The notes under the pieces: generated by a model
Databases searched by the model: none
The model's input: only the letters and a program-made list of their open reading frames with translations
What the model was told of the DNA's origin: nothing
Position numbers and translations under genes: made by a program
Part shown: one piece after another, positions 21,266 through 32,444 of the stretch
How the letters are laid out: every line of letters begins with the position of its first letter
Numbering within the stretch: the stretch's first letter is position 1
From: Euwallacea fornicatus
Lineage: Eukaryota; Arthropoda; Insecta; Coleoptera; Curculionidae
DNA length: 64,000 nucleotides
Reading direction: 5' to 3'
Assembly: GCF_040115645.1 (NCBI RefSeq)
Contig: NC_089555.1
Span: 4,216,001-4,280,000, forward strand

Positions 21266-22145
21266 CGTTTGCCTCACCATTTTCACGCAAAGACGTCAGA
21301 TGAACACAAGTCCCGTATGCCTTTTCGGAGCTACCAGAAAAACAATGCATTTCAATGGACGGGGCCGATGCGAACAGTGCATGCCGTTCTATTCTGAGCT
21401 CTTGTAGAAATTTTAATTCTTACATAAAAGTAGACCAAACTACAGCAGTATTATGGGGAACTACATCATCCCATGATAATTTCTCTAATCAGAGACTTTG
21501 GAGAAGAATTTTTACATTAATTGCGCATGGACTTATGAGACCCGAGGGATAAAAAATTTTAGAGCTTTCAGACAATATTGACCGCTTGGTAATTTTTTTT
21601 GAATGAATTATGTCATTCACTTTATACATTAATTTGTCGCTAATGGGGTTCCATATTAAACCAAGTTTTTTTTTTCGTGTTATTTTATCGGAATTCAACA
21701 ATTTTAGCCAACGGATCATAAGTAGGGATTTCATCTAATATGCTAGAATCATTGGAGCAAAATTTTCGCAAAACAAAGCAGCTTTGTCGAAGGGTTTTAA
21801 AAATTAAATGACATATTCGTTTTGTATCCTGAACAGTATCGGCTCCTGTAAGCAAATCATCTACGTAAAAATCCGTTTTTATGATCTTGGTTACATGAGG
21901 ATAATTCATTTTAATATCAAGAGCTAGTTGAAATAAACACCGAATCGCGAGAAAGGATGCTGACGTGGTGCCATAAGTCAGTGTATTTAATTTGTAGCAC
22001 TCTAACGAATTTTCAGTACTGAATCGCCATAAAATGCGTTGCAACGGCCTATCCTCTATGGAAACCCAAAGGGACTTAGACATTTTTGTACAATCGGCTG
22101 ATACGACAAACTTATGCCGTCTGAATCTAATTAAGATTGAGAATA
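21266..22145 (-). pseudogene. BEL-1 reverse transcriptase, central and C-terminal part
   Basis: From 22145 the minus strand reads FSILIRFRRHKFVVSADCTKM, then LNTLTYGTTSASFLAIRCL and IIKTDFYVDDLLTGAD with the YVDD catalytic pair. The thumb has LRKFCSNDSSILDEIP; after a frame change near 21700 come LGLIWNPISDKLMY and FYPSGLISPCAINVKILLQSL. These are the ordered motifs of BEL/Pao RT. The element is cut by Tc1-3 on the N-terminal side and by Tc1-2 on the RNase H side. Confidence 0.85.
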
Positions 22146-23677
22146 CAGTAGCGGACAAAAGTTTAAAAACTTTTTTATTTTTTAGTTAGCTCAAATAAAA
22201 ATCAAATTATTGTGACATTGTTGATATGTAGTTGTAGTCATTCGTAAGTTTGATCGTTTAATAAGCCTAATAACCGTAATTAAAATGCCAAAAATAAAAT
22301 GAAAATTTTCATATTTTTTTAGTCGGACAAAAGTTAAGAAACTTTTATTTATAAATGAATTAATAATACAGGAAAAAAGAATCTTAATATTTGGTGCCAT
22401 ATCCTTTCGAATTAATCACTGCCTGACATCTTCTGGGCACCGAATCAACCAGCTTCCAAGACATTTCCTCGGGAATTTTTTTCCACTCGTCCATTATTGT
22501 TTCTAAAATTTCAACCCTATTACGAATATTTTTTAGGCGAATACGTCGATCTAGGATTTCCCACATATGTTCTATTGGGTTTAAATCCAGAGATTGTGAC
22601 GGCCACCTAATTACACTGATTCTATTTGAAGAAAACCACTATTTGATTAGCTTCGAAGTGTGTTCGGGGTCGTTATCCTGTTGGAATTTCCAACGAAGAG
22701 GCATTTCATACTCCGCATATGGCAACATATTATTCGCTAATATATCCCGGTATTAAAACTTGTTCATTTTTCCCTGTACCTCCACAATTGGTCCAAGACC
22801 AAACCGACTAAAACAACCCCATACCATCACACTGTCACCTCTGGGCTTAACCGTTGGTATTTGGTACTTGACTTCGTATCTTTTGCCTGCTGGTCATCTC
22901 ACGTAGCGTCTACCGCCCGATCCGAATATTTTAAATTGACTTTCGTCACTCCAAAGAACCGTACGCCATTTTTCTCAGGTCCAGTGTAAGTGCTCCTGTG
23001 CAAACCGGTAGACGGGCCTTCACGTTTTTCTTTGATAAGAGTGGTTTCTTCACAGCAACCCTTCCGAACAAACCCACATCATTCAACCGACGTCTCACAG
23101 TCTTTTCGCTCAACTGGAAATGAAATTTTTCCGCAATTTCTTAATTAATTTCGCGTATTGTCTTACGAAGATCTTTTCCTGAGATTATTTTCATTACTTT
23201 ATCAATTGTGGAAGTCGTTTTGCGTGGACGTCCTGTACTTTTCAGCGTTAACAGACTTTTATCACCAACACGAGAAGCAACTATAATTCTTGAAATAGAA
23301 CTTTTACTAATTTTAAGATTTTTAGTAATATTAATTTGTTTTTGACCACTCTCATACAGTTGAATAATTTTTTCCTTTAAATCGCTTGAAATACACTTTG
23401 CTTTACCCATAACACATAATATTAGTAGTAGTAAATGATCCAAAATGGTTTAAACTTTGAACAAACTGAAGATAAACGAAAAGTTTCTAAATTTTTGTCT
23501 GAGCAAAAAACTATTTTGTGCAAATGAGAAAATTGTAAAAAACTTATACCCTAAACAAGCCTATACGAGGTTCATACGGTTTGTAAACACATTTTATGCA
23601 TAGGAGGAGTCTCTGTAAATTCATATTTAGAAAAAAATTTAAAAACAAGAAAGTTTCTAAACTTTTGTCCGCCACTG
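22146..23677 (-). mobile_element. Tc1-like DNA transposon, copy Tc1-3
   Basis: A 1532-bp element with tips CAGTAGCGGACAAAAGTTT / complement (CAGTGGCGG) and TA on both sides (22144-22145, 23678-23679). Inner repeats of GGACAAAAGTTAAGAAAC near 22324 and a mirrored copy near 23480 give the IR/DR pattern. It splits BEL-1 RT between GPTIQQDL and FSILIRF. Confidence 0.86.
22384..23410 (-). pseudogene. Tc1-3 transposase (DD34E), decayed
   Basis: Start at 23410 (MGKAKCISSDLKEKIIQLY). The HTH part includes INITKNLKISKSSISRIIV and GRPRKTT, with a TAA at 23141 after TIREIN. The catalytic half is frameshifted but legible: TVLWSDESQFKIFGSGG, QQDNDPEHT and SLDLNPIEHMWEIL, giving the DD..E set. The C-terminus ends CQAVINSKGYGTKY at 22384. 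At least one stop and several frame changes are present, more than in Tc1-1 or Tc1-2, so it is the oldest of the three. Confidence 0.8.
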
Positions 23678-23679
23678 TA

Positions 23680-23814
23680 GGTCTTGCTGTATCGTAGGCC
23701 CCGCCATCTGAATATGGTTTAATGAAAATTCCGTACAACTTGGTAGTGATGCATCAAAAATGATACGAAGATCAGTTGTGATGGCATCTTCTCGATATAT
23801 GCCATGATTTTCTT
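23680..23814 (-). pseudogene. BEL-1 reverse transcriptase, N-terminal motif
   Basis: The minus strand reads DLRIIFDASLPSCTEFSLN and MAGPTIQQDL, the start of BEL/Pao RT (usual form LRVVFDAS...SLND...GP.IQ.DL). It joins directly to FSILIRF across Tc1-3. The Jockey 3' tail begins just beyond. Confidence 0.8.
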
Positions 23815-26515
23815 TTTAATATTTATTTACATAGCGATCTAGTAAATGAACACTAATAGGCTATTTGTTTCTGACCTAATTTGCTACGATTGGAAAACAA
23901 AGAAGAAACAAAGCACCAATCCACTGATAGTCATTTTGACTCTGTCAGTAATGTTTCACACTGTCTTGATGTGCCCTGTGTCTATACTAGTTCGAATGGT
24001 TTCACTCTTTTCAAATTTCTAATCAGTCCACCACTATCCAGGAGCTGGAGAGCCTCAATGTTGATGTGCTGATGAAGCCGCTGTTCATGTTGCTGGGCAT
24101 GCTTTTTGATTATGTTGTCGACAAGTTCCACTTCTAAGTCCTTATGCAGATTGTCATTGCGAATGTACCACGGAGCATCAACAATACCTCGCAGCACTTT
24201 ATTTTGGAATCTTTGTATCATATTTCTATTACTTTGACTGACGCAACCCCAAAGTTGACTACCATAAGTCCACACTGGCTTGAGGACTTGTTGATATAGC
24301 AAAAGCTTATTATACACTGACAGGGCTGAATGTCTACCCAGTAACCAGTACATTTTGCAGTACTTTAATTTAAGCTCTTCACATTTTTTCTTGACATGTG
24401 GTTTCCACCTGAGTTTAGCATCAAGGATCATGCCAAGATATTTTGCTGTATTCCCATACGGGACTACTTGTTGGTTTATGTATATTGAATTATGCTCGAT
24501 TCGTTTGTTAGTAAAATCAATATGTATTGATTTGTTTTCGTTCAATTTGATTCGCCATTTTATTGTCCAGCGTTGGATTTCGGTTAAGGCATTTTGTAAC
24601 TTTTCGGTCGTGATATTGTTGCTGCTTCCCGCGGCCAAAATTGCAGTGTCGTCTGCAAATCTAGCAACTACAGCATTTTCATTGACTTTAGGCAAATCGC
24701 TAGTGTATAACAGGTAAAGGACTGGCCCTAATACACTACCCTGCGGTACGCCTGCCTGGATTTTTCTCAGTTCAGAGTAAGCATCTATTTGTTTAATTCT
24801 GAAGGAACGTTCTGTTATATAAGACTGTAATAATTTTGAGTATGCTGCAGGAAGGAGCAATTTCAATTTGTGGTTCAACCCTTCATGCCAAACCCCGTTG
24901 AAGGCCTGCGCTACATCCAGGAATACCGCTGAACACACCCCTCTTCAAATGATTGAAAAAAATGATTGATCGATAATATCGGTTATTCTGTGGACTTGTT
25001 CAATCGTAGAGTGTTGTTTCCTAAAACCAAATTGGTGATTTGGAATAATATTCTCTTCTTCAATAATGGGTTTCAGTCGTTTCAGCAGAAGTTTCTCAAA
25101 CAGTTTGGACATAACAGGTAGTAATGATATTGGTCTGTATGATGTCGTTTCGTGTGGTTGTTTACAAGGTTTAGGAACCATTATGACTTCAGCCACCCTC
25201 CATAGTTGCGGCACATATTTTAGTCTGAATGAGGCATTGATTAAATTGGTGATTTTAATCAAGCCTTTCCTTGGAAGTTGTCTCAGGATTTGCCCAGTAA
25301 TAAGGTCATAGCCGGGTGCCTTTACAGGGTTGACATTGGTTTCTATTTCCTTTTTGACTTCAGTCACAGTGACATACGGAATTCTCCCACTTTCCCGCTC
25401 GTCAACATGGGGCAGAATATCTTCATACTCAGTTGAATGCGGTTGAAAAATCTTTTCAAGGTGATCCGCAAACCTTTTCGCTTTTTCTTCATTATTTCTA
25501 GCCCAGGTACCATTTTCATTTTTGATCGGGGGCATTTGAATGATAGGTACCTTCAAGTACCTCGCTGATTTCCACAGTGAGTAGTCCGTACTAGAATCAT
25601 TAGTAAGGCCACGCAAAAATTCGCTGGTTGTGTCATTTTTTAGTTGTTTTATTTCGTGTCTAAGTTGAGATGCTAGATTATTCAGCCTAGTTTTGTCTTG
25701 TTGGGCTCTGGACTGTTACCATTTTTTCCTTGCTCTTCTTTTCTCGGCGATCATTTTCAGTATTTCTGTCGGATAGTTATTACCTTTCAATTTTCATTTG
25801 ATTTGTGGAGTATTCTGCCGTGCACAGTGTTGAATATCCTTTACTAATTTCTCCACTTCAAGATCCAGTTCTTCATCGGTTTGGAGTGAGACTCTTAGAT
25901 TGATTTTTTCCTCTAACGTTGGTCTAAAACTTTTCCAATCGGTCCTCTTATTAACTAAGCAGGGGTTAGTTGGTTTAGAAATAACATGTTCACTCAAAAT
26001 AAGTACAATCGGCGAATGATCCGAGTTTAACTCTAAGCTATCTTCAATTTGCATGTAGTTGCTTGATATGTTTTTGTGATAAAGAAGTCCAACAGATCTG
26101 GGATCTTTTCTTGGTCAGTTGGCCAATATGTAGGCGTGCCAGTTGATATAGTTTCACAACGTTGCATTTGAACGGCCTTCAGTAACTCTCTTCCTTTAGT
26201 TGTAATGAGTCTGGATGCCCAGTGAGTGTGCTTCGCATTGAAATCACCGCCTATAATGAATCTATCTCCCATTGATTTTAAAAGTTGTTCATATCTTTCA
26301 TATTTGATGTTGTGTTTCGGAGGGCTGTATATGCCGGCTATAATGATATTTCCATTTCTAGTTGTAATACTTACAGCAGTGGCCTGAATATCTTCTGCCT
26401 CAAGCTTTATTTCTTCAGAATGTGGAATACTTTCTTTGACTATTACCGCACTTCTTCCCTTTGCTGCATTGTCTGGGTGGATTGTGCAATACAGTTTGTA
26501 TCCTCGAAACTTTAA
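23815..26515 (-). mobile_element. Jockey-clade LINE, 5'-truncated copy Jockey-A
   Basis: Minus-strand LINE lacking ORF1 and the first part of the endonuclease; the truncation point near 26515 abuts the BEL-1 protease. The 3' end is an A-rich tail (AATAAATATTAAAAAG complement near 23815) against BEL-1 RT. Part of BEL-1 between protease and RT is missing, so a deletion accompanied or followed insertion. Confidence 0.75.
23982..26515 (-). pseudogene. Jockey-A ORF2 endonuclease-reverse transcriptase
   Basis: The endonuclease shows AVIVKESIPHSEEI, IIAGIYSPP, FIIGGDFNAKHTHWAS and, after a frameshift near 26045, LNSDHSPIVLI with the catalytic Asp-His. The RT shows SYRPISLLPVMSKLFEKLL, HQFGFRKQHSTIEQ, then after a frameshift near 24940 FLDVAQAFNGVWHEGL, IQAGVPQGSVLGPVLY, ARFADDTAIL (catalytic FADD) and YLGMILDAKLRW. 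Two stops (25794 and about 25718) add to the damage. The C-terminus ends RNLKRVKPFELV. All catalytic motifs are intact, so the copy is only moderately old. Confidence 0.88.
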
Positions 26516-26768
26516 ATAATTGAAGCTTATCGCAAACGTTTTCCATGATGAAATTTGATTGGGAGCCATTGTCTAAGATTACTCGAATAGTATGTTTGTT
26601 ATTAAACCGGTCTAAAACATAAACGTGAGCTGTCGATAACAAAATGTTACCTAAGTCACAATTAGCTGAATTATTTATTACTTCTCCTACTTCTATAAGT
26701 GAAAATGTTTAATCTTCTTTGTCGATTTCAGTCACTTGGCTTTCTTCACAAAGTTCTCGCGAATTATA
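26516..26768 (-). pseudogene. BEL-1 protease fragment
   Basis: Reads NILLSTAHVYVLDRF, then RVILDNGSQSNFIMENVCDKL. The LDNGSQSNFI motif is the BEL/Pao aspartic-protease active site (usual LLDSGSQSNFI). It ends where Jockey-A begins and its upstream Gag lies beyond Tc1-4. Confidence 0.8.
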
Positions 26769-28183
26769 CTGCGTGACAAAGAAAGGTAAACACCCATTAA
26801 AGATAATTTTATTTTGAGAATTTTTTTGTACGTGTTCAGTACCACATACTTATTCAATGATTACATTTTCAGCAAGATCAGAGGAAGAACTTCATTTTTT
26901 TTTCAATAGTGTGTTGAGCGTCCACGGTTCCTTATACAATCATTGATACGCCTGGGCTCGGATCTAATAAGATTGTCAATGTCTTCTTGAGGTATGTCAT
27001 TCCAGGCAATCTGAACTTCATAAGTAAGGGTTGCTAAAGTCTGTGGAAGGTGCTGTAAATTCAATAGTCTGCGGCCAATCATGCCCTAGACATGTTCAAT
27101 AGGAGACAGATCCGGCGATCGAGGTGGCCAGGGTAAACGGTTGATTTGATGTTGATCCATGAACGTTAGTGTTTGCCTAGCAATATGAGGTCTAGCATTG
27201 TCTTGCTGGAAAATATCGTTCGGAATAGTTGGAAAATATGGAATCACATATGGCTCTAACACTTCTTGGATATAGCGTTGGGCAGTCATGTTGCCTCTAA
27301 TGAAAATTAGGGGTGACCTGCTACCATATGCGTTTGCACCCCATACCATAACGCCTACAGTACAGTGGGCATGACGCTCTCTGTCAAATTATGGATCTCG
27401 CCTTTCACCCCGTCGCCTTCTCACCCTTGCCCGACCGTCATTCATCCCCAGACAGAAGCGGGATTCATCACTAAAGATCACCTGAGTCCATTCTTGGTCC
27501 CACTGAATTCTCTCTCTATACCGTTGTAAGCGATTAGATCAATGTTTGCGAGTGAGAGGCAGCACCCAATGCGGGCGATAGGAAAAAAGGCCAAAACTTC
27601 GTATTCGGCGATATACTGGACACATACCAACCCTATTCCCATGTTCTTCAAACCACTGATTTGCAATAGCTCGACTGCTGCTAAATCGGTCTCTAAGAGT
27701 CAAAAGTCGCAATCGACGATCTTCGCGCTCTGTGGTTCCTCTGAGCCGCCCAGTGCCTCTGGCTCTGTACCCACGGTCTTCCTGAGTCCACGACTGGTAA
27801 CACCGCACTATGGTTCCTAAGGATCTGTTAGTTCTTCTAGACACTTCTCTGACCGACAGACCTGCTTCGCGCAACCCAACAATCCGCCCCCTCTCAAAGT
27901 CACTAAGCTGACGGATCTGTTCAATTCTACGCACTCTAGGCATAATGAGTAAAAATTATGACCGATTTCAACACAGTTCACAAAAGTTGCGATACAAATG
28001 TGAACAAAAATGTTTAAACAAAATTTTAATTTTTTTAAGGAACGATCCATGGAAACTAAAAGAAAATAACAGATAAACTTGAAATTTTGATCATTTCTTT
28101 CTTTTTTTAAGATAAGTCAACATGCAAAAAATTATCCAAATAAATTGGTTTTTAATGGGTGTTTACCTTTCTTTGTCACGTAG
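26769..28183 (-). mobile_element. Tc1-like DNA transposon, copy Tc1-4 (different family)
   Basis: A 1415-bp element with tips CTRCGTGACAAAGAAAGG / complement and TA beside each end. The inverted repeat is about 30 bp, much shorter than in Tc1-1 to -3. It separates BEL-1 Gag from BEL-1 protease. Confidence 0.82.
26903..27943 (-). pseudogene. Tc1-4 transposase (DD34E), three nonsense codons in one frame
   Basis: From ATG 27941-27943 (MPRVRRIEQIRQLSDFE) a single frame reaches 26903 without frameshift. The HTH part has IVGLREAGLSVREVSRR and NRSLGTIVRCYQSW. The catalytic half has VIFSDESRFCLG, FQQDNARPHIARQT and RSPDLSPIEHV, with 34 residues between the second Asp and the Glu. Three stops interrupt it: TGA near 27541, TAA near 27393 and TAG near 27090. 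The TGA and TAG fit single C-to-T or G-to-A changes from CGA and TGG. The end, RNRGRSTHY, is normal. The copy is inactive but structurally complete at about 346 codons. Confidence 0.87.
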
Positions 28184-29382
28184 TATATATATTTTTCCAC
28201 ATGTAATAAAATGTTGTGCTTTTTGTGACATTTTTTATACGGAGGTTTTCGACAGTTTTCATTAAAATGACCAGGTTTAAGACAGTTTAAACACAACTTG
28301 AGAGAAATAATTTTCTCACCTCGTTTTTCAACCGGAATCTTTAAAAAAGACGGACATGACTGAATGTAATGTTCACCCTTGCAGAAAAATCACCTTTGCA
28401 ATTTAACATCAATCATTTTTAACTTTTGCATTTCATTATTTACCGAAATTAGACTTCTAAAATTTCCCACTTGTTTTTCCACACGATTTTACTCCAAATT
28501 GTCAAGCAGCTCGACCTTGGAGGTTGGGAATTTTTTGAAGCCTTCTAAGGAAGGATTTAATTGTAACTTCGATTTGAATGCTTCCCAATCTCTAGCAGTG
28601 CTCTAATCTAATTTTGTGTTTAATAGATAAACTATTGGCACATCCCAGGATGCTGTGGGAAACCCAATTTGACTAAAAGCGAGCATATTCTTTGTTACAT
28701 TATTTAAAACCGCATATTCATGGCTTCTACATTGAACATTTTTTTATGTTATTATTTATTAGCAATTAATCATTATTGTAGCGTTTTCCCAACAGTTCCC
28801 ATGCAATATTATAATTATTAGAGGAAAACTCTACCGTTGATATTATCTGGATTGGTTCATTATGTACAGAGGCTCTGAGATAATGAAATCGCTGAATGCC
28901 TGATAACGATTCATTTTTGTGAATAATAGATTCAAATACATCTCTGAAATCAAGCCGATTTTGCAAAAATCCGTCAAATGTAGGTAAATTTATGTCTGGA
29001 AGTGTTACAGACTACGTGGGATTGACGATACCGGAAATCTGAGAACCTTTCAAAGACCATTTGTTGTCGCATTTGTTGTCACTCAAGTGTACCTTCTTGC
29101 CAATGAAATAACAAAATAATAATTATTTTCAAATTCACACCTTTCTAAATATTCGTTTTCGATTTCGGCTGATTCGCATGATTCCTCAAAGCTAATTTCT
29201 ATTTCGCTGAATTTTTGTAACAAATTCACTTCAATATTGTTTACACGAATTTCTAATTCTAAAATTGCTTCATGAGATACACTCGCGTTATCTTTAAATT
29301 TTTCATTGTTATATTTTGAAAAATGAGTTAAGCTAGTCTTTATAGAATCTCTTTGCTTTTTTAGTGTGTTGATTTTTAACAC
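28184..29382 (-). pseudogene. BEL-1 Gag
   Basis: N-terminal part from 29382: LEIRVNNIEVNLLQKFSEIE and a coiled-coil-like ESCESAEIENEYLERCEFE. Further on, DFRDVFESIIHKNESLSGIQ, FHYLRASVHNEP and YNIAWELLGKRYNND are the signature of Pao-type Gag. Near 28210-28300 is a zinc-knuckle series, CLNCLKPGHFNENCRKP and CHKKHNILLHV. The first ORF end, 29083, and the second, 28766, are in different frames, so it is broken. Gag would form the particle around the RNA. Confidence 0.8.
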
Positions 29383-29393
29383 TACTTCACTAC

Positions 29394-29830
29394 TTATTTA
29401 GATGGCGTGGTACGAACGATGAGAAGTTTTCCATCTCTCGCTCTTATTTTTTCGCTGTTAGCTACTACTGGATTGATAATAAGGGTGTTGTTGATTTTGC
29501 TTAAAATATCTTTATATTGATTCTTTTCCAAGTTAATTACAAGTGCATAACTTCTATGATTCAATTTCTTTTCATGTGAATCGTCTGGTTTTCTCTTCAT
29601 CCTTCTTTGTAATATAAATTGTAGCTGACAGTTTAGAGTTATGAAGTATGATTTCAGTCAGTTTCTGAAATCTCGTTGTACTGATTAACTTGATCATGTT
29701 CAACGCAATGCATCTTTTACTCAGTTCAGATTTTGATTTTTCCAATATATTATACAAGTTTTTTTTTCGATTAATATGTGATCTTTGCTACTTTCTTACA
29801 AACAGAAGCATATTTTTAATTTATGCTAAA
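29394..29830 (-). pseudogene. Possible LINE ORF1 fragment
   Basis: Two overlapping minus-strand frames. The clearer reads LNHRSYALVINLEKNQYKDI, then SKINNTLIINPVVANSEKIR and ARDGKLLIVRT. This 'V..I...NP...KIRxxRDGxLLI' pattern is that of the R1/TRAS and related ORF1 domain just before the zinc knuckles. No zinc knuckle or neighbouring ORF2 is visible. It sits just upstream of BEL-1 Gag in the position of a BEL leader, suggesting another insertion. Confidence 0.4.
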
Positions 29831-31103
29831 TAGAAGATTTTAGTTCAAGGATCATCATATCCTCTTTAACTTCAGAGATCATTGGATATCTGACTTTAAA
29901 TTGTTTGAATAAAACTTCTTCCATATTGTCATCTTTATCAGATTCTATTGGGGGTGTTTTTATAACGTCGTTATCTGAGTCGACGCAATTACCAGTGGTT
30001 ATTGATGTAATGGTGAACACTTCTTTATCCCATTTATTATTGATTGTAGGTCCTCGTAATTTTTAATATTGTGTGACGAGGATTGTTTAAGTCAGGGGCT
30101 TCATGAGTTTCTACCTAACAGTAGTTACTGCTTCACTAGGCATCCACAGGTAAATCCAAATACACTGGCAGGGTTTCTAACTTGAGTCGAAGGACCAGAC
30201 GGGTTACCGTCATAAGATAATGAGAGTCCAAAGGTTTGGTAGGTACAGAAACTCTGTTACACGTATGAAACTAAATTTAATCACAGACTAGTTCAAATAT
30301 AGGAAAGATTGGCGATTAAATTATTAACTATAATGTCCATGTACAGATTTCTATTGCGACGAGATACGTTAGAAGTTGGTAAAGTTATTTATTCTAACTG
30401 TGTAATCGGGAGAGGAGAGAAGTTGCTGTTAACGTGACGAGATGAGAAACGGTTTTGGTTCTACTCTGAGAGGGGTGGTGCCCTTTCCCGAAAAATGCAG
30501 ATCTCAGCGTCTGGTTCTTTTTCACGATTTTGTGGAAAAATTACTACCTTGATGTTTTCACACCATTGCCTTATCGCTAACATACTCTGGTTCTTGGACC
30601 ACTTGCGTGGTTCTTACGAGACATTCCATCCTAATTTACTGCGGCCCGTTATCTATTTTACGATTCGCATTTCATAAAATCAGAACAAAAGTAAACCAGA
30701 TGAATGGCAATGAGCGCGGCACCCATGGTTTGGCGCCTAATGGTATGTCGAGGTTTGGGTTGTTTTCTATCTATTGTTATTTATGCCTGGATGTTAGGGC
30801 ATTGCGTGAGAGCGATCGTTATATTGGAATTCCTCCAACAAGTATATTTTTTTATTAGAAGTTATGGTTGCTTGCGTTTCTGCATTCTTTGGGATGTTCT
30901 CTTTTTTGTCATGGTATAAATTGTCAATACGGTCCTTGACTTCTACTAACCTGAACTAACCTTTCACGTGTCACCCTTTTTCCACCACTAAGCGAGTTGG
31001 TTTCCCTCTTCACAATTATCATGTGTTCCAGTGTGTATCCCTAGCACAGCGGGTCTCCATACACAACTTCGGTGGCCTTGAATAGTCCCCCTCTCATCTC
31101 TCA
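29831..31103. other. 1.27 kb without a recognised gene
   Basis: Contains short open frames on both strands (for example 30495-30677 and 30704-30919 on plus) with no domain I recognise. The interval 30060-30480 read on minus has LTR-like features (AATAAATAAC, pyrimidine-rich tracts) in the place where a BEL-1 5' LTR would be expected, but no second copy is in the window to prove it. Confidence 0.3.
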
Positions 31104-31960
31104 TTAAATACCTCGGTGAGCTTGGAGCTTCTCACGATGCTGCAAACTCTCCCACACTGCTTTTCGAACCTCATCTCTCCCCTTTTTCCCGATAGAGGAC
31201 TCGTCCGTCCTCTTCCTCTTCCCGGCATTCTTAAAGTATGAATTACTGTTGGGATGCGGAATTTTCAAAAAGAAGGTCGAGAAGTGCTCATCTCTCCCCG
31301 TGATGTTCACCGATGCCTCCGATGCAGGCCTATACGGCAAAGCTTCGGAAGTAGCCAGTTACCGCCATGCTACCTTTTGGGGGGACATTTTGTTACCCTT
31401 CGCCTCCCTTACTGAAGGAACCCCTTTATCAACATGACGAGGAAACCCTTGTCGTAATACGTACGAACGAGAAAATCTTTTATATTGAAAGATGTTGAAG
31501 ACGAGAGAGTTTATTGAAGACTGGTCTTTGTTTGTTTACAAAACTGAATATATCTAAATCTATGACACACACTAACTATTATGAATATATAAAAAAATAA
31601 AATAATGAATGGTGGTTTGCTAAAGCTTGAGATCAAACCACCTTAGCGACAAAATACCTATAAACAAAGTACCTGTCGACATTATTATAGGTGAACCAAT
31701 TACTAGTACGGAAGGATTAGGTAAATGAATTCAATCATTCACCTAAACAAAGTATGCCACACCCTCTTTGGAAGCGCCTCTCCTCCTCTTCTCAGCAGTT
31801 TTGCCTGAAGAGCTCTTCTGGGTTCCACCGTGTCCCTTTCGATTTGTTGCAAAAGCGTTTTCACAACCAATAGCGAGGTCTGGTTCGGCACCTCGTCCGT
31901 CGTTTTCTAGGGCTTCAAAGATCCCTGGGAAGGTAACATTTCCTTCTTCGTTGCTATGAA
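31104..31960 (-). pseudogene. R1-like ORF1 N-terminal fragment (R1-C), split by a solo LTR
   Basis: Reads minus: IFEALENDGRGAEPDLAIG, TQKSSSGKTAEKRRRGASKE, then the LTR at 31450-31761, then FPRHVDKGVPSVREAKGN, NAGKRKRTDESSIGKKGRDE and VRKAVWESLQHREKLQAH. The charged, low-complexity Lys/Arg/Glu-rich composition and GC-rich base use resemble the ORF1 N-termini of R1 elements such as R1-A. The frame resumes after the LTR once the 4-bp duplication is removed. I find no ORF2 directly downstream; R1-D at 33540 could be from the same family. The assignment is by composition and is tentative. Confidence 0.4.
31450..31761 (-). repeat. Solo LTR (312 bp, family L2) with target duplication CCCT
   Basis: On minus it starts TGTGGCATACTTTG and ends GTATTACGACA. 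It carries AATAAA and a TATA-like CAATATAAAAG near its end. Flanks are CCCT at 31446-31449 and 31762-31765. The same sequence, split by a Tigger element, is at 42446-42551 plus 45539-45743. No internal region is attached. Confidence 0.8.
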
Positions 31961-32444
31961 TTAAGTTACATTTCTTAAAATATGTTTTTTTTAATAACCA
32001 TTTTATTTGTTTAAAAAAAAAATACGTAAACGATCAGGCTTGCAGCATAACTGCTTAATGGAAAATTATGAAGAAGAACGACTATGAGTCTGTGTTTGAT
32101 CGTGATTTTATAGCCTTTCTATCTTTAGGTCCTTAATGGGATCTTAATAGAGTCCAATGGTCTATGTTGACACAGGCTGAGATAGCACGATTTGGGCTAC
32201 ATGACTCATATTTTTCATATTATTGTTTTGTTTTGCGCGAGTTATATGGTAAATATTGATATATTTACGAAAGATTTTTTTTACTAATTAATTACTATTT
32301 GCAATCTATCCTGCGGTAATAAGCAAAATTAACTAATATATAGAAGATAGCATGTACAGGGACGTTGCCGAAATTAACATTATAACTTCATGGCAGGGAT
32401 GAAAATTAAATTGGTTTGATCAATTCTTCGGAGTCTTCCCACTT
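31961..32444. other. No recognisable gene
   Basis: AT-rich, with no frame of note and no terminal repeats that I can pair. Confidence 0.35.

Noticed and set aside
30920..30965. AGGTTAG-like tract as telomeric repeat
   Set aside because: Only two imperfect units; insect TTAGG telomere arrays are long and regular.
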